Part shown: positions 8,354 through 20,315 of the stretch, one piece after another
Layout of the letters: every line of letters starts with the position of its first letter
How positions within the stretch are numbered: position 1 is the stretch's first letter
NCBI RefSeq assembly: GCF_902859805.1
Contig: NZ_CADIKC010000008.1
Location: 388,858-452,857 of the forward strand
Reading direction: 5' to 3'
DNA length: 64,000 nucleotides
Source: Paraburkholderia sediminicola
GTDB taxonomy: Bacteria > Pseudomonadota > Gammaproteobacteria > Burkholderiales > Burkholderiaceae
Program-made: the position numbers and the translations under genes
Notes under the pieces: generated by a model
Told to the model about the DNA's origin: nothing
What the model saw: only the letters and a program-made list of their open reading frames with translations
The model's database searches: none

Positions 8354-9793
8354 ATGGAATTCGACCTGCTTCACATCGGCACGCTGGTCGCCCTCGCCCA
8401 TATTCTCGGCGTGGTGGCGGCGTGCCACGCGATTCTGTACACCCGCACATCGCAAGGCGCGATCGCGTGGGCCGTGTCGCTGGTCGCGATGCCGTATCTG
8501 ACGCTGGTGCCGTATCTGTTCCTCGGCCGCAGCAAATTCCAGGGTTATGCGGACGCTCGCCGCATCGAAAACGAATTGCTGCGCACCCGCGCCCATCCTC
8601 AGGCATGGGACACGCTGGCCTCGTCGGCCGGGCTGCCTACCCGGGAACTTGGCGCGAGACTCGTGCATTCGCTCACGCGCCTCGGTGGCATGCCGTTCCT
8701 GCCGGGCAATTCCGTGCGTACGCTGGTCAACGGCGCCGCCACGTTCGAGGCGATCTTCGAAGCGATCGAAGGCGCACGCAATTACGTGATCGTGCAGTTC
8801 TTCATCGTGCGTGATGACGCGCTCGGCGAGATGCTCAAGGACGCACTGATCGCGAAAGCACAGCAAGGCGTGCGCGTCTATTTCCTCTACGACAGCATCG
8901 GCAGTTTTGATCTGCCCCACCGCTACGTGGCGGCGCTGCGGGCAGCCGGTGTGGAGACGCACCCGTTCGCCACCAATCGCCGCTTCGTGAACCGTTTGCA
9001 GTTAAATTTCCGCAATCACCGCAAGATCGTCTCGGTGGACGGAGAACGCGCGTTCATCGGCGGACACAACGTGGGGGTCGAATATCTCGGCAGTAAGCCA
9101 CCCCTGTCGCCATGGCGCGATACGCATATCGAAGTGCGCGGCCCCGCTGTCGCCAGCATCCAGTTCGTGTTCACTGAAGACTGGCACTGGGCGACCCAGC
9201 AGTTGCCCGAGTTCGCCATGCCGGCTTTCCAGCCTGCCGACGAAGGCATGCACTGCCTCGTCGTGCCGAGCGGTCCCGCCGACAAACAGGAGACCTGCTC
9301 GCTCTTCTTCGTCGAAGCGATCAACGCGGCACGCGAGCGGATCTGGATCACCACGCCTTATCTCATCCCTGACGAAGCCGTATTCGCCGCGTTGCGGCTG
9401 GCCGTGCTACGGGGCGTGGATGTGCGCATTCTGATTCCATGCCGCCGCGATCACCGCGTGGTGTTCACCGCCTCGAAACTGTACGCGTACGACTCGCTGC
9501 GCGCGGGCATCCGCATCTTCCGCTACCAGCCAGGCTTCCTGCACCAGAAGGTCGTGCTGATCGACAGCGCGGCGGCGGCCATCGGCAGCGCCAATCTCGA
9601 CAACCGCTCGTTCCGGCTGAACTTCGAGATCATGGTGCTGACCGTAGACCGCGGCTTCGCCAAAGATGTCGAAGCAATGCTGCTCAAAGATTTCGCGGAG
9701 TCGCTCGAAATCGACCGCACCGAGTACCGCAACGCAAGCGCGCTGCGGCGCGTGCTGATGCACGTGGCGCGGTTGTTCTCGCCGATCCTGTAG
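8354..9793 (+). CDS. cls: Cardiolipin synthase (phospholipase D family)
   Basis: Membrane enzyme that condenses phosphatidylglycerol to cardiolipin. Two hydrophobic N-terminal segments (about residues 5-28 and 35-57) anchor it, as in ClsA. The two HKD motifs are clear: HRKIVSVDGERAFIGG with H222 and HQKVVLIDSAAAAIGS with H397, each followed by the usual N-rich loop (SANLDNRSF). The length of 479 residues matches ClsA. It stands alone and converges on the glutathione peroxidase gene 20 bases downstream. Confidence 0.93.
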   Translation: MEFDLLHIGTLVALAHILGVVAACHAILYTRTSQGAIAWAVSLVAMPYLTLVPYLFLGRSKFQGYADARRIENELLRTRAHPQAWDTLASSAGLPTRELGARLVHSLTRLGGMPFLPGNSVRTLVNGAATFEAIFEAIEGARNYVIVQFFIVRDDALGEMLKDALIAKAQQGVRVYFLYDSIGSFDLPHRYVAALRAAGVETHPFATNRRFVNRLQLNFRNHRKIVSVDGERAFIGGHNVGVEYLGSKPPLSPWRDTHIEVRGPAVASIQFVFTEDWHWATQQLPEFAMPAFQPADEGMHCLVVPSGPADKQETCSLFFVEAINAARERIWITTPYLIPDEAVFAALRLAVLRGVDVRILIPCRRDHRVVFTASKLYAYDSLRAGIRIFRYQPGFLHQKVVLIDSAAAAIGSANLDNRSFRLNFEIMVLTVDRGFAKDVEAMLLKDFAESLEIDRTEYRNASALRRVLMHVARLFSPIL

Positions 9794-9813
9794 CGCTCCG
9801 GCTGCGCCGTGCG

Positions 9814-10293
9814 TTACAACTGCTTTTCGATGTCCTCGACAATCGCCTCGGGCTTGGTCAACGGCGCATAGCGCTTCACCACGTTGCCGTCGCGGCCGAT
9901 CAGAAACTTGGTGAAGTTCCATTTGATCGCTTCGAGCCCCAGCAAGCCCGGCGCCTCGCCCGTCAGATAGCGGAACAGCGGATGCGCATTGGCGCCGTTC
10001 ACATCGATCTTGTCGAACATCGGAAAGGTCACGCCGTAATTCTTTTCGCAGAAGCTGCCGATCTGCGTGGCGTCACCCGGTTCCTGCTTGCCGAACTGGT
10101 TGCACGGAAAACCGAGCACCGCGAGGCCGCGCGCAGCGTACGTGTCATAAACCTTTTGCAGACCCGCGTACTGCGGCGTGAACCCGCATTCGCTCGCCGT
10201 GTTGACGATCAGCAGAACCTTGCCCTGATAGCGCTCGAGGCTCACTTCCTCGCCGCCAAGCGTACGTGCGGAAAACGAATAAATCGATGTCAT
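9814..10293 (-). CDS. Glutathione peroxidase family thiol peroxidase
   Basis: Cytoplasmic peroxidase of the GPx/BtuE family, 159 residues. It has the peroxidatic NTASECGFTPQY motif with C36 in place of selenocysteine, the downstream GFPCNQFGKQEPG motif carrying the Gln and a second cysteine, and the C-terminal KWNFTKFLIGRDG motif with the conserved Trp and Asn. Bacterial homologues with cysteine usually reduce lipid or alkyl hydroperoxides with thioredoxin or glutathione. It is divergent from yheS across a 135-base gap. Confidence 0.93.
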   Translation of the reverse strand: MTSIYSFSARTLGGEEVSLERYQGKVLLIVNTASECGFTPQYAGLQKVYDTYAARGLAVLGFPCNQFGKQEPGDATQIGSFCEKNYGVTFPMFDKIDVNGANAHPLFRYLTGEAPGLLGLEAIKWNFTKFLIGRDGNVVKRYAPLTKPEAIVEDIEKQL

Positions 10294-10428
10294 GTGCTCT
10301 CCCCGTGAAAGCCGTCAGTCTATGCCAAAAGCCGCGCCGGTACAGTCGGCCGAATGGCCGATCCTGGCCGGGCGCCCGGTGACAGCCCCAGCAGTCTAAA
10401 ATAGCGTTTTTCTTCAGCCGGCCTCTTC

Positions 10429-12363
<1,935 letters not shown>

Positions 12364-12409
12364 CGGCAGGCTGTTCGCGGTCCGCGCCGGTATCGATCGG
12401 AGGTAGCCC

Positions 12410-13588
12410 TTGTCACCCGTGAGCTCGTCTGCGTCCTCATCTGAGTCTTCGACTGAATCGTCATCTGCTTCAGCCGCGCCAGCGGTTGCGTCGTCGTCCA
12501 CAGCGGCGCCTGCCCCGCTGCAAGGCCTGCGTGTGCTGGACCTGACGCGCCTGCTGCCGGGTCCGGTCGCCGCCTTGCGGCTTGCGGAACTCGGCGCCGA
12601 TGTGCTCAAGATCGAAGCGCCGGGCGCGGGCGACCCCACCCGCACGATGATGCAATCGTCCGGCGACCGCGTGGCAGGCCGCCCCGGCGCGTTTTACCGG
12701 CTGGTGAATCGCGGCAAGCGCGAGACGCGCCTTGACCTCAAATCGGATGCGGGACGCAATGTATTGCGCGCGCTGGCAGCCGAAGCGGACGTATTGATCG
12801 AAAGCTTCCGGCCCGGCGTGATGGAGCGCCTCGGCGTCGGCTACGAAACCCTGCGCGCGCTCAATCCGAGGCTGGTGTACTGCGCGATCAGCGGTTATGG
12901 CGCCAGCGGTCCGTTCGCCGACCATGCCGGTCACGACCTGAACTACATCGGCTACGCGGGCGTGCTCGATCAGTTGGCGAGCCGCGACGGCGCGCCGATC
13001 CTGCCGAATTTCCAGATTGCCGACCTGCTCGGCGGTGCGTTGAGCGCGGTGACGCAGATTCTCGCCGCGCTATGGCACGTGTCGCGCGGCGGCGAAGGCC
13101 GCTTCGTCGACGTATCGATGACGCACGCCACCTATGCGCACAACGTCGTCGCGCAAGTGGCGCTCGCCAATGAGGGCACCGCGCCTGCGGCCGGCGCCAG
13201 TCTGCTGAATGGCGGCGTGCCCTGCTACAACCTGTACCGGACGCTCGACAATCGCTGGCTCGCCGTCGGCGCGCTCGAACTGAAATTCTGGGAAACGCTG
13301 TGCATGGCGCTGGACCGGCCCGAATGGGCGACGCGGCACTGGAGCCTCGGTCAGGCGATCGGCGGCCCGGACGCCGCTGCGCTGACGCAGGAACTGGCTG
13401 ACCTTATCGGCAAGCGGCCGCTGGAAGAATGGGTATTGCTGCTGGAATCGCTGGACTGCTGCGTCTCGCCGGTGCTAACGCCGGCGGAAGCCGCACAGCA
13501 TCCGCTGTTCAACCGCGAGGCGTACGCGGCGATGACCGAAGGCCAGAACGGCAACGATGCCGACGACCATGGTCGCCGGAACGGTTAA
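12410..13588 (+). CDS. CaiB/BaiF family CoA transferase
   Basis: Class III CoA transferase or acyl-CoA racemase-like protein, 392 residues. After a Ser/Ala-rich low-complexity N-terminus of about 35 residues, the family begins with LQGLRVLDLTRLLPGPVAALRLAELGADVLKIE. The catalytic Asp is in the GHDLNYIGYAG stretch, and the motif LVYCAISGYGASGPFADHAGHD is typical of the family. The TTG at 12410 is supported by GGAGG at 12399-12403 with six bases of spacing. The closest functional types are formyl-/succinyl-CoA transferases and alpha-methylacyl-CoA racemase; the substrate is unknown. It follows yheS by 46 bases. Confidence 0.85.
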   Translation: MSPVSSSASSSESSTESSSASAAPAVASSSTAAPAPLQGLRVLDLTRLLPGPVAALRLAELGADVLKIEAPGAGDPTRTMMQSSGDRVAGRPGAFYRLVNRGKRETRLDLKSDAGRNVLRALAAEADVLIESFRPGVMERLGVGYETLRALNPRLVYCAISGYGASGPFADHAGHDLNYIGYAGVLDQLASRDGAPILPNFQIADLLGGALSAVTQILAALWHVSRGGEGRFVDVSMTHATYAHNVVAQVALANEGTAPAAGASLLNGGVPCYNLYRTLDNRWLAVGALELKFWETLCMALDRPEWATRHWSLGQAIGGPDAAALTQELADLIGKRPLEEWVLLLESLDCCVSPVLTPAEAAQHPLFNREAYAAMTEGQNGNDADDHGRRNG

Positions 13589-13696
13589 GCGCTACCAAAG
13601 TTAAACGACAATCAGGCTAAGACTTGCCCAGACAGTCCGGGTGCGGACTCTGGGGCGCGCAGCGATTAACTCTCCATCCAGGAGCCGTGCCAAACC

Positions 13697-13975
13697 TCAG
13701 CGCCGCACCGCCGTTTGCCGCGGCAAAACCTGGCGCGGCGTTTTTTCGTCGTCGTACAGCAAATGCTTGCGGCCTTCCACGTGACGGTTGATCGTTGCGC
13801 GCACTTCGGCGGCGGTAACATCTTCGGCCACTACCCGGCGCGAAATCTGCCCGGTCGTGTCGATCCACTCGACAATCCGGCAGGCACCACCCCAAGGCTG
13901 GCGAATCGGCTCGGAGACGCGGCAGCCGCGCACCTGCATGGGCCGCTCGGCCGCGGTTTCGTATGACTGTTTCAA
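13697..13975 (-). CDS. Small hypothetical protein, DUF2866-like
   Basis: A basic protein of 92 residues without signal peptide or membrane segment. It contains MQVRGCRVSEPIRQPWGG, an IVEWIDTTGQISRRVVAEDV strand-like stretch, and a basic C-terminal tail. I recall this pattern from small Burkholderia proteins of the DUF2866 type, but that match is from memory. The TTG at 13973-13975 has an upstream AAGGA; an internal ATG at 13939 would give 80 residues. Function is unknown. Its 3' end overlaps a terminator-like structure on the other strand. Confidence 0.6.
   Translation of the reverse strand: MKQSYETAAERPMQVRGCRVSEPIRQPWGGACRIVEWIDTTGQISRRVVAEDVTAAEVRATINRHVEGRKHLLYDDEKTPRQVLPRQTAVRR
13701..13746 (+). 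terminator. Probable terminator of the CoA-transferase transcript
   Basis: Outer arms cgccgc and gcggcg enclose the 14-base palindrome tttgccgcggcaaa and are followed by six T at 13741-13746. The geometry suits termination of plus-strand transcripts from 12410-13588. The structure lies inside the last codons of the minus-strand DUF2866-like gene. Confidence 0.5.
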
Positions 13976-14118
13976 GGCGCGATCCTTTTTCGGGCATCAG
14001 AAGGGATGCAATACCCTGCCAGCTTAGGAAAAAGGAATGTCGGGTAGGTTACAGCCAATATGGAGATATTTACTGGCCATTACGGACGGACAGGCGCCCG
14101 CAGGCGCCGGAACCCCGT

Positions 14119-15495
<1,377 letters not shown>

Positions 15496-15672
15496 GCGCC
15501 CTTGCCTGTGTTGCTGTTCTTTGGATTGATGCGCTCGCCGGGGTCCTCGCTGAGCTGCTCCAGCTCACCGGGGACCTCACTGCGACCGTCTTTGGGGATT
15601 GTCTTTGCACCGTCATTGAGACCGCCAGCATGCCTGCACGGCGGCCCACACCCGGCCTGTCAGTGCCGCGCC

Positions 15673-16743
15673 TTACTCCGCGCGCACCGGCACGCGCGGC
15701 GCCACCGCGCACATCAGCTCGTAGCCGATCGTGCCGCACGCCTGCGCGACGTCGTCGATCGGCAGGGACGTGCCCCACAACTCGACGCGCGAGCCGACGT
15801 TGGCGGTCGGGATCGGCGTCAGATCGACGGTCAGCATGTCCATCGACACCCGTCCGACGATCCGCGTGCGCACGCCGTCGACGATCACCGGCGTGCCTTC
15901 CGGCGCGACCCGCGGATAACCGTCCGCGTAGCCGCAGGCCACGACGCCGATGCGCATCGCCCCGCGCGCCTTGAACGCCGAACCATAGCCGACCGTATGG
16001 CCTTCGGCGAGCGTCTGCACGGCGATCAGTTCGGAGGCGAGCGTCATGGCCGGTTGCAGGCCGGTGCCGGCGATCGCCGCCGTCACGCCCGAGGGCGACG
16101 CGCCGTACATGATGATGCCTGGGCGGACCCAGTCGAAGTGGGCTTCGGGATGCCACAGCGTGGCCGCCGAGTTCGACAGGCTGCGCGCGCCGGCAATGCC
16201 TTGCGCGCCGCGCTCGAACGCTTCCATCTGATGGGCGACGCCGCGTTCGCCGTCGGCATCCGAGAAATGGGTCATCAACGTGATCTGGCCGACGCCCTGG
16301 CAGGCGCGCGCACGCTCCCACGCGGCGCGGAATTTCTCCACCGTATAACCGAGGCGGTTCATGCCGGTGTTCATCTTCAGCTGGATATTGACGGGCTTGG
16401 ACAGGCGCGCCATTTCGAGCATGCGCAGCTGTTCGTCCGAGTGCAGCGCCGTGGTCAGGCTGTAGCGGTCGATCACGTCGATATCGGTCGGACGAAAGAA
16501 GCCTTCGAGCAACAGAATCGGGCCGGCCCAGCCCAATTCACGCAACTTCACGGCCTCCTCGAGGTCCAGAAGACCAAAGCCGTCGGTCGCGCGCAAGCCG
16601 GGAAAAGCGCGCGCAAGGCCGTGCCCATAGGCGTTTGCCTTGACCACGGCCCAGATCTTGGATTTTGGCGCGTAGCGCCGGGCGACGGCGAGATTATTGG
16701 CGAGAGCGGCAGTATGGATCGTGGCTGAGAGGGGGCGCGGCAT
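15673..16743 (-). CDS. alr: Alanine racemase
   Basis: PLP-dependent racemase that makes D-alanine for peptidoglycan. The Schiff-base lysine is K35 in AVVKANAYGHG. The catalytic tyrosine lies in the TVGYGSAFKARG stretch near residue 250, and substrate-binding RVSMDMLTVDL follows near residue 290. The length of 356 residues fits. It is divergent from lplT, with a 218-base gap that must hold both promoters. It is probably cotranscribed with radA. Confidence 0.96.
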   Translation of the reverse strand: MPRPLSATIHTAALANNLAVARRYAPKSKIWAVVKANAYGHGLARAFPGLRATDGFGLLDLEEAVKLRELGWAGPILLLEGFFRPTDIDVIDRYSLTTALHSDEQLRMLEMARLSKPVNIQLKMNTGMNRLGYTVEKFRAAWERARACQGVGQITLMTHFSDADGERGVAHQMEAFERGAQGIAGARSLSNSAATLWHPEAHFDWVRPGIIMYGASPSGVTAAIAGTGLQPAMTLASELIAVQTLAEGHTVGYGSAFKARGAMRIGVVACGYADGYPRVAPEGTPVIVDGVRTRIVGRVSMDMLTVDLTPIPTANVGSRVELWGTSLPIDDVAQACGTIGYELMCAVAPRVPVRAE

Positions 16744-16961
16744 GGGTAATTTTCGTAAAGACGCTTGCGAATCAGGAGCTTACAGGGCGTTTTCAGTGCT
16801 CGGCAGCCCGCTGGGCGGTGCGATCAAGGATTCTGCTAGTCCGAATCCAGCTATTTTCATGATATAAAGCCGTGCGCACAACCCATTTCGAACGGTATAA
16901 GCCCGGACGCTTTGCACACGGCCGGGGCGGACAGACCGCAGCGAGGACAGCATCGCATCAG

Positions 16962-18269
16962 ATGAAAAAAGGTTTTTACACCATCATGGCCGCGCAGTTT
17001 TTTTCGTCGCTGGCCGACAATGCGCTTCTGATCGCTGCTATAGCACTGCTGAAAGATCTTCACGCCCCGAACTGGATGACGCCGCTGCTCAAGTTGTTCT
17101 TTGTGCTGTCGTACGTCGTTCTGGCCGCTTTCGTGGGGGCCTTCGCCGACTCCCGGCCGAAGGGGCACGTGATGTTCGTCACCAATACCATCAAGGTAGT
17201 GGGCTGCATCACGATGCTGGTCGGCGCTCATCCGCTGATCGCCTACGGCATTGTGGGTTTCGGCGCGGCGGCGTACTCGCCCGCCAAATACGGCATTCTT
17301 ACCGAACTGCTGCCGCCTGACCGGCTGGTCGCGGCGAACGGCTGGATCGAAGGCACCACGGTCGGCTCGATCATTCTCGGCACGGTACTCGGCGGCGCGC
17401 TTATCAGCCCGCACATTGCCGCGCCGATCCTCAGGCATCACATCCCTACCGTCAACACGCCCGCTGAAGCAGCGATGCTGGTGATCATGGCCATCTACGT
17501 GATCGCGGCGCTCTTTAATCTGCGCATTCCCGACACCGGCGCACGCTATCCGAAACAGGAACGCGGCCCGATCAAGCTGGTCACCGATTTCGCCGACTGC
17601 TTTCTCGTGCTGTGGCGTGACAAGCTCGGTCAGATCTCGCTCGCCGTCACCACGCTTTTTTGGGGCGCCGGCGCGACGCTGCAATTCATCGTGCTGAAGT
17701 GGGCTGAAGTGTCGCTGAACATGTCGCTTTCGGAAGCCGCCATTCTGCAAGCGGTGGTTGCGGTCGGCGTGGCAGTCGGCGCGATTTACGCAGCCTCGCG
17801 CGTGCCGTTGAAGAAGTCGCTGACGGTACTTCCGGTCGGCATCATGATGGGCATCGCCGTCATGCTGATGGCCTTCTACACACGTGACCTGTTCCCCACG
17901 CATTGGGGCTTGTATTTTGGCCGTGTGCATGTGCCGGGCTATCTGATCGTCGCGTATATCTTCCTGATGATCGTCGGCGGCCTGTCGGGCTTTTTCGTCG
18001 TACCGATGAATGCGCTGCTCCAGCATCGTGGCCACGTGCTGCTGTCGGCGGGGCACTCGATCGCCGTGCAGAACTTCAACGAGAATCTCTCGGTGCTCGT
18101 CATGCTGTGCCTGTACGCGGTGCTGGTGTGGCTCGATGTGCCGGTTACCGCGGTGATCGTGCTATTCGGCACCTTCGTCTGCGTGATGATGTGGTTCGTG
18201 ATGCGCCGCCACCAGGCGAATCAGCGCGCGTTCGACTCGGTCGCGCTGATCGGCGAAGTCAAGCACTGA
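16962..18269 (+). CDS. lplT: Lysophospholipid transporter LplT
   Basis: Major facilitator family flippase that brings lysophospholipids into the inner membrane for reacylation. The N-terminus MKKGFYTIMAAQFFSSLADN and the motif AAYSPAKYGILTELLP are characteristic. Twelve hydrophobic segments span about 435 residues. The ATG at 16962 starts the conserved sequence; the frame is open upstream from 16872 but that part is not membrane-like. In enterobacteria lplT is followed by the acyltransferase gene aas; here thiD follows, so the partner acyltransferase must be elsewhere. Confidence 0.92.
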   Translation: MKKGFYTIMAAQFFSSLADNALLIAAIALLKDLHAPNWMTPLLKLFFVLSYVVLAAFVGAFADSRPKGHVMFVTNTIKVVGCITMLVGAHPLIAYGIVGFGAAAYSPAKYGILTELLPPDRLVAANGWIEGTTVGSIILGTVLGGALISPHIAAPILRHHIPTVNTPAEAAMLVIMAIYVIAALFNLRIPDTGARYPKQERGPIKLVTDFADCFLVLWRDKLGQISLAVTTLFWGAGATLQFIVLKWAEVSLNMSLSEAAILQAVVAVGVAVGAIYAASRVPLKKSLTVLPVGIMMGIAVMLMAFYTRDLFPTHWGLYFGRVHVPGYLIVAYIFLMIVGGLSGFFVVPMNALLQHRGHVLLSAGHSIAVQNFNENLSVLVMLCLYAVLVWLDVPVTAVIVLFGTFVCVMMWFVMRRHQANQRAFDSVALIGEVKH

Positions 18270-18327
18270 CCCGCGGCGCGCACGGCGCTTTGTCGTGCCC
18301 GCGCCTTCCCCCTTTCCTCGCTTTGCC

Positions 18328-19134
18328 ATGACTCAACCCATTCCCAATGTGCTGACGATCGCCGGTTCCGATTCCGGCGGCGGCGCCGGCATTCAGGCCG
18401 ATCTGAAGGCTTTCTCGGCGCTCGGCGCTTACGGCGCGAGCGTGATCACCGCGCTCACCGCGCAGAACACGCGCGGCGTCACGGCGATTCACGCGCCGGA
18501 GCCCGCCTTCATTACCGCGCAACTCGACGCGGTGTTCGACGACATCCGAATCGATGCCGTGAAGATCGGCATGCTGGCGAATGCGGGCATCGCGCGTGCG
18601 GTCGCCGAGGCGCTGCGGCGGCACAAGCCGACGCACGTCGTGCTCGACACGGTGATGATTTCGAAGAGCAATCACGCGTTGCTGCTGCCGGATGCGGTTG
18701 CAGCGGTGCGCGACGAGTTGCTGCCGCTGGCCGATCTGCTGACGCCGAATCTGCCGGAAGCCGCGGCGTTGCTGGGCGTGCAGGCTGCCACTGACGAAGC
18801 CGGGATGGTCGAACAAGGCGAAGCGTTGCGTGCGCTTGGCGCGCGGGCGGTGCTGATGAAGGGCGGCCATTTGAGCGCGGCGGACAGTCCCGACTGGCTC
18901 ATACAGGAAAGCGGCACGCTGCGTTTGGGCGGTCCGCGCGTGCCGGTGAAGAATACGCATGGGACGGGCTGCACGCTGTCGTCGGCGATTGCGGCACTGA
19001 TTCCGCAGCGCGCCGATCTGGCGAGCGCGGTTGCCGACGCCAAGCTGTATCTGACCGGCGCGTTGCAGGCGAGCGACCGGCTGAACGTCGGCAGTGGCGT
19101 CGGGCCGGTGCATCATTTTTATCGGTGGTGGTGA
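18328..19134 (+). CDS. thiD: Hydroxymethylpyrimidine/phosphomethylpyrimidine kinase
   Basis: Ribokinase-fold kinase that phosphorylates HMP and HMP-P in thiamine synthesis. The start MTQPIPNVLTIAGSDSGGGAG contains the substrate-binding motif, QADLKAFSALGAYG follows, and the anion hole KNTHGTGCTLSSAIAA lies near residue 210 with the catalytic Cys of the GTGC motif. The length is 268 residues. The ATG at 18328 is preferred over the upstream GTG at 18295. No thiamine riboswitch is seen upstream. Confidence 0.95.
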   Translation: MTQPIPNVLTIAGSDSGGGAGIQADLKAFSALGAYGASVITALTAQNTRGVTAIHAPEPAFITAQLDAVFDDIRIDAVKIGMLANAGIARAVAEALRRHKPTHVVLDTVMISKSNHALLLPDAVAAVRDELLPLADLLTPNLPEAAALLGVQAATDEAGMVEQGEALRALGARAVLMKGGHLSAADSPDWLIQESGTLRLGGPRVPVKNTHGTGCTLSSAIAALIPQRADLASAVADAKLYLTGALQASDRLNVGSGVGPVHHFYRWW

Positions 19135-19289
19135 GGGGCTGAGACAGGGGCGCGCATGGCCGTGCCAGGCGATGCCATTGGCCATTCGATTCCGGTGCTA
19201 GGTTCTACTATGAGTTTGGCCGGAAGTCAGCGGCCACGCAGCCACTCGCTGAGACAGCCGCACGCCGATGTCACCGACCACACATGCCG

Positions 19290-20315
19290 CTACTGCTGCG
19301 CGTAGATCTGCGCCTGCTCTGGCCAATCGTCGGGCACGATGAAGCCGCGCGAAAGTTCTGCAACCGTACCCACGCCGTCACTGGCGAACGCCGCGACCAT
19401 CGTTGGTCCATGCTGATGTGATGTTTGGTCAGCAAGCATCTGCTGATCGACGAAAGCGAACCCCGCGGCCTGGGCTTCACCCTCTTTATGCCGTCGCGGC
19501 GCAAGCCATTCCAACCGCGGCAGCACGCGCCACATTTGCGCATGCGCCGCGGCAAAGTCTGCCCATTCGCTGCGGGTTACCCACCAGCCTCGTCCATGCG
19601 ACGGATCGAGCTCCGCAGGATCGGCCGGCGTCTCGCCAGCACGATAGAACAGCCAGCCTTTGATGAACATCTGCGGCGTCCACGGCCCTGCGTGGCCCAC
19701 AGAGGCGAACTCTTCACGCGCGCTTAACGGCAGTTGATGATTCAGCACATGCGCGAGCTTCAGATCGAAGCGGTCTTTCAGATTCGGTCCGACGTAATCG
19801 GCCAGGCGCGCCGCCGGTTGCGTGGTTGACTGCGCGCGGCTTTCGCCCGCATGCAGATAGCACTTCACCGCCAGCTCCCAATGCAGCCGCGCGCCCTGCT
19901 GCGTCTGCACGAGAAAATCACATTCGCCGAGCGTGACGCCCGAGCGCCGCAACGGCACGCCGGCCGCGACCAGCCGCGCCGCCGGCCCGTGTTGCAGGAA
20001 CCATCCGAGCAGCCGTTCGGCGTAGCGGCCAAGACGCGTGATACGCGTCGCAGCGAGATCGCGATGCAAGTCGGTCGGATCTGTATCTAACGCGCGTAAC
20101 CAATCGACCGTTACATCAGCTTCCTGCTGCGTGTCGAAAGGACTGGCAAGCGCGCCCACCGGTGGTTGCGCGCGCAACAAATCGGCGCTCAGCAGCAACC
20201 AGGCAAGATCGCGCACTGCCGGGTCGCGCAACGTATCGAGCAACTGCCCAAGGATCGCCGCGGATGTGTCGGGCGCGACGGCGAAGCGCGCCGCCGGCCC
20301 GTTCGCGTCCGTCAC
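19290..20315 (-). CDS. DUF1853 family protein
   Basis: Hypothetical protein of 341 residues with no membrane segment. The conserved blocks LGRYAERLLGWFLQ, TLGECDFLVQ and HWELAVKCYL are the DUF1853 hallmarks. They resemble a PD-(D/E)XK nuclease-like core (GE-D-hydrophobic-E-K spacing), which is inference. The GTG at 20313-20315 overlaps the stop of the uracil-DNA glycosylase gene by four bases (GTGA), so the two are translationally coupled. That coupling suggests a role near DNA metabolism, but no function is established. Confidence 0.8.
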   Translation of the reverse strand: MTDANGPAARFAVAPDTSAAILGQLLDTLRDPAVRDLAWLLLSADLLRAQPPVGALASPFDTQQEADVTVDWLRALDTDPTDLHRDLAATRITRLGRYAERLLGWFLQHGPAARLVAAGVPLRRSGVTLGECDFLVQTQQGARLHWELAVKCYLHAGESRAQSTTQPAARLADYVGPNLKDRFDLKLAHVLNHQLPLSAREEFASVGHAGPWTPQMFIKGWLFYRAGETPADPAELDPSHGRGWWVTRSEWADFAAAHAQMWRVLPRLEWLAPRRHKEGEAQAAGFAFVDQQMLADQTSHQHGPTMVAAFASDGVGTVAELSRGFIVPDDWPEQAQIYAQQ

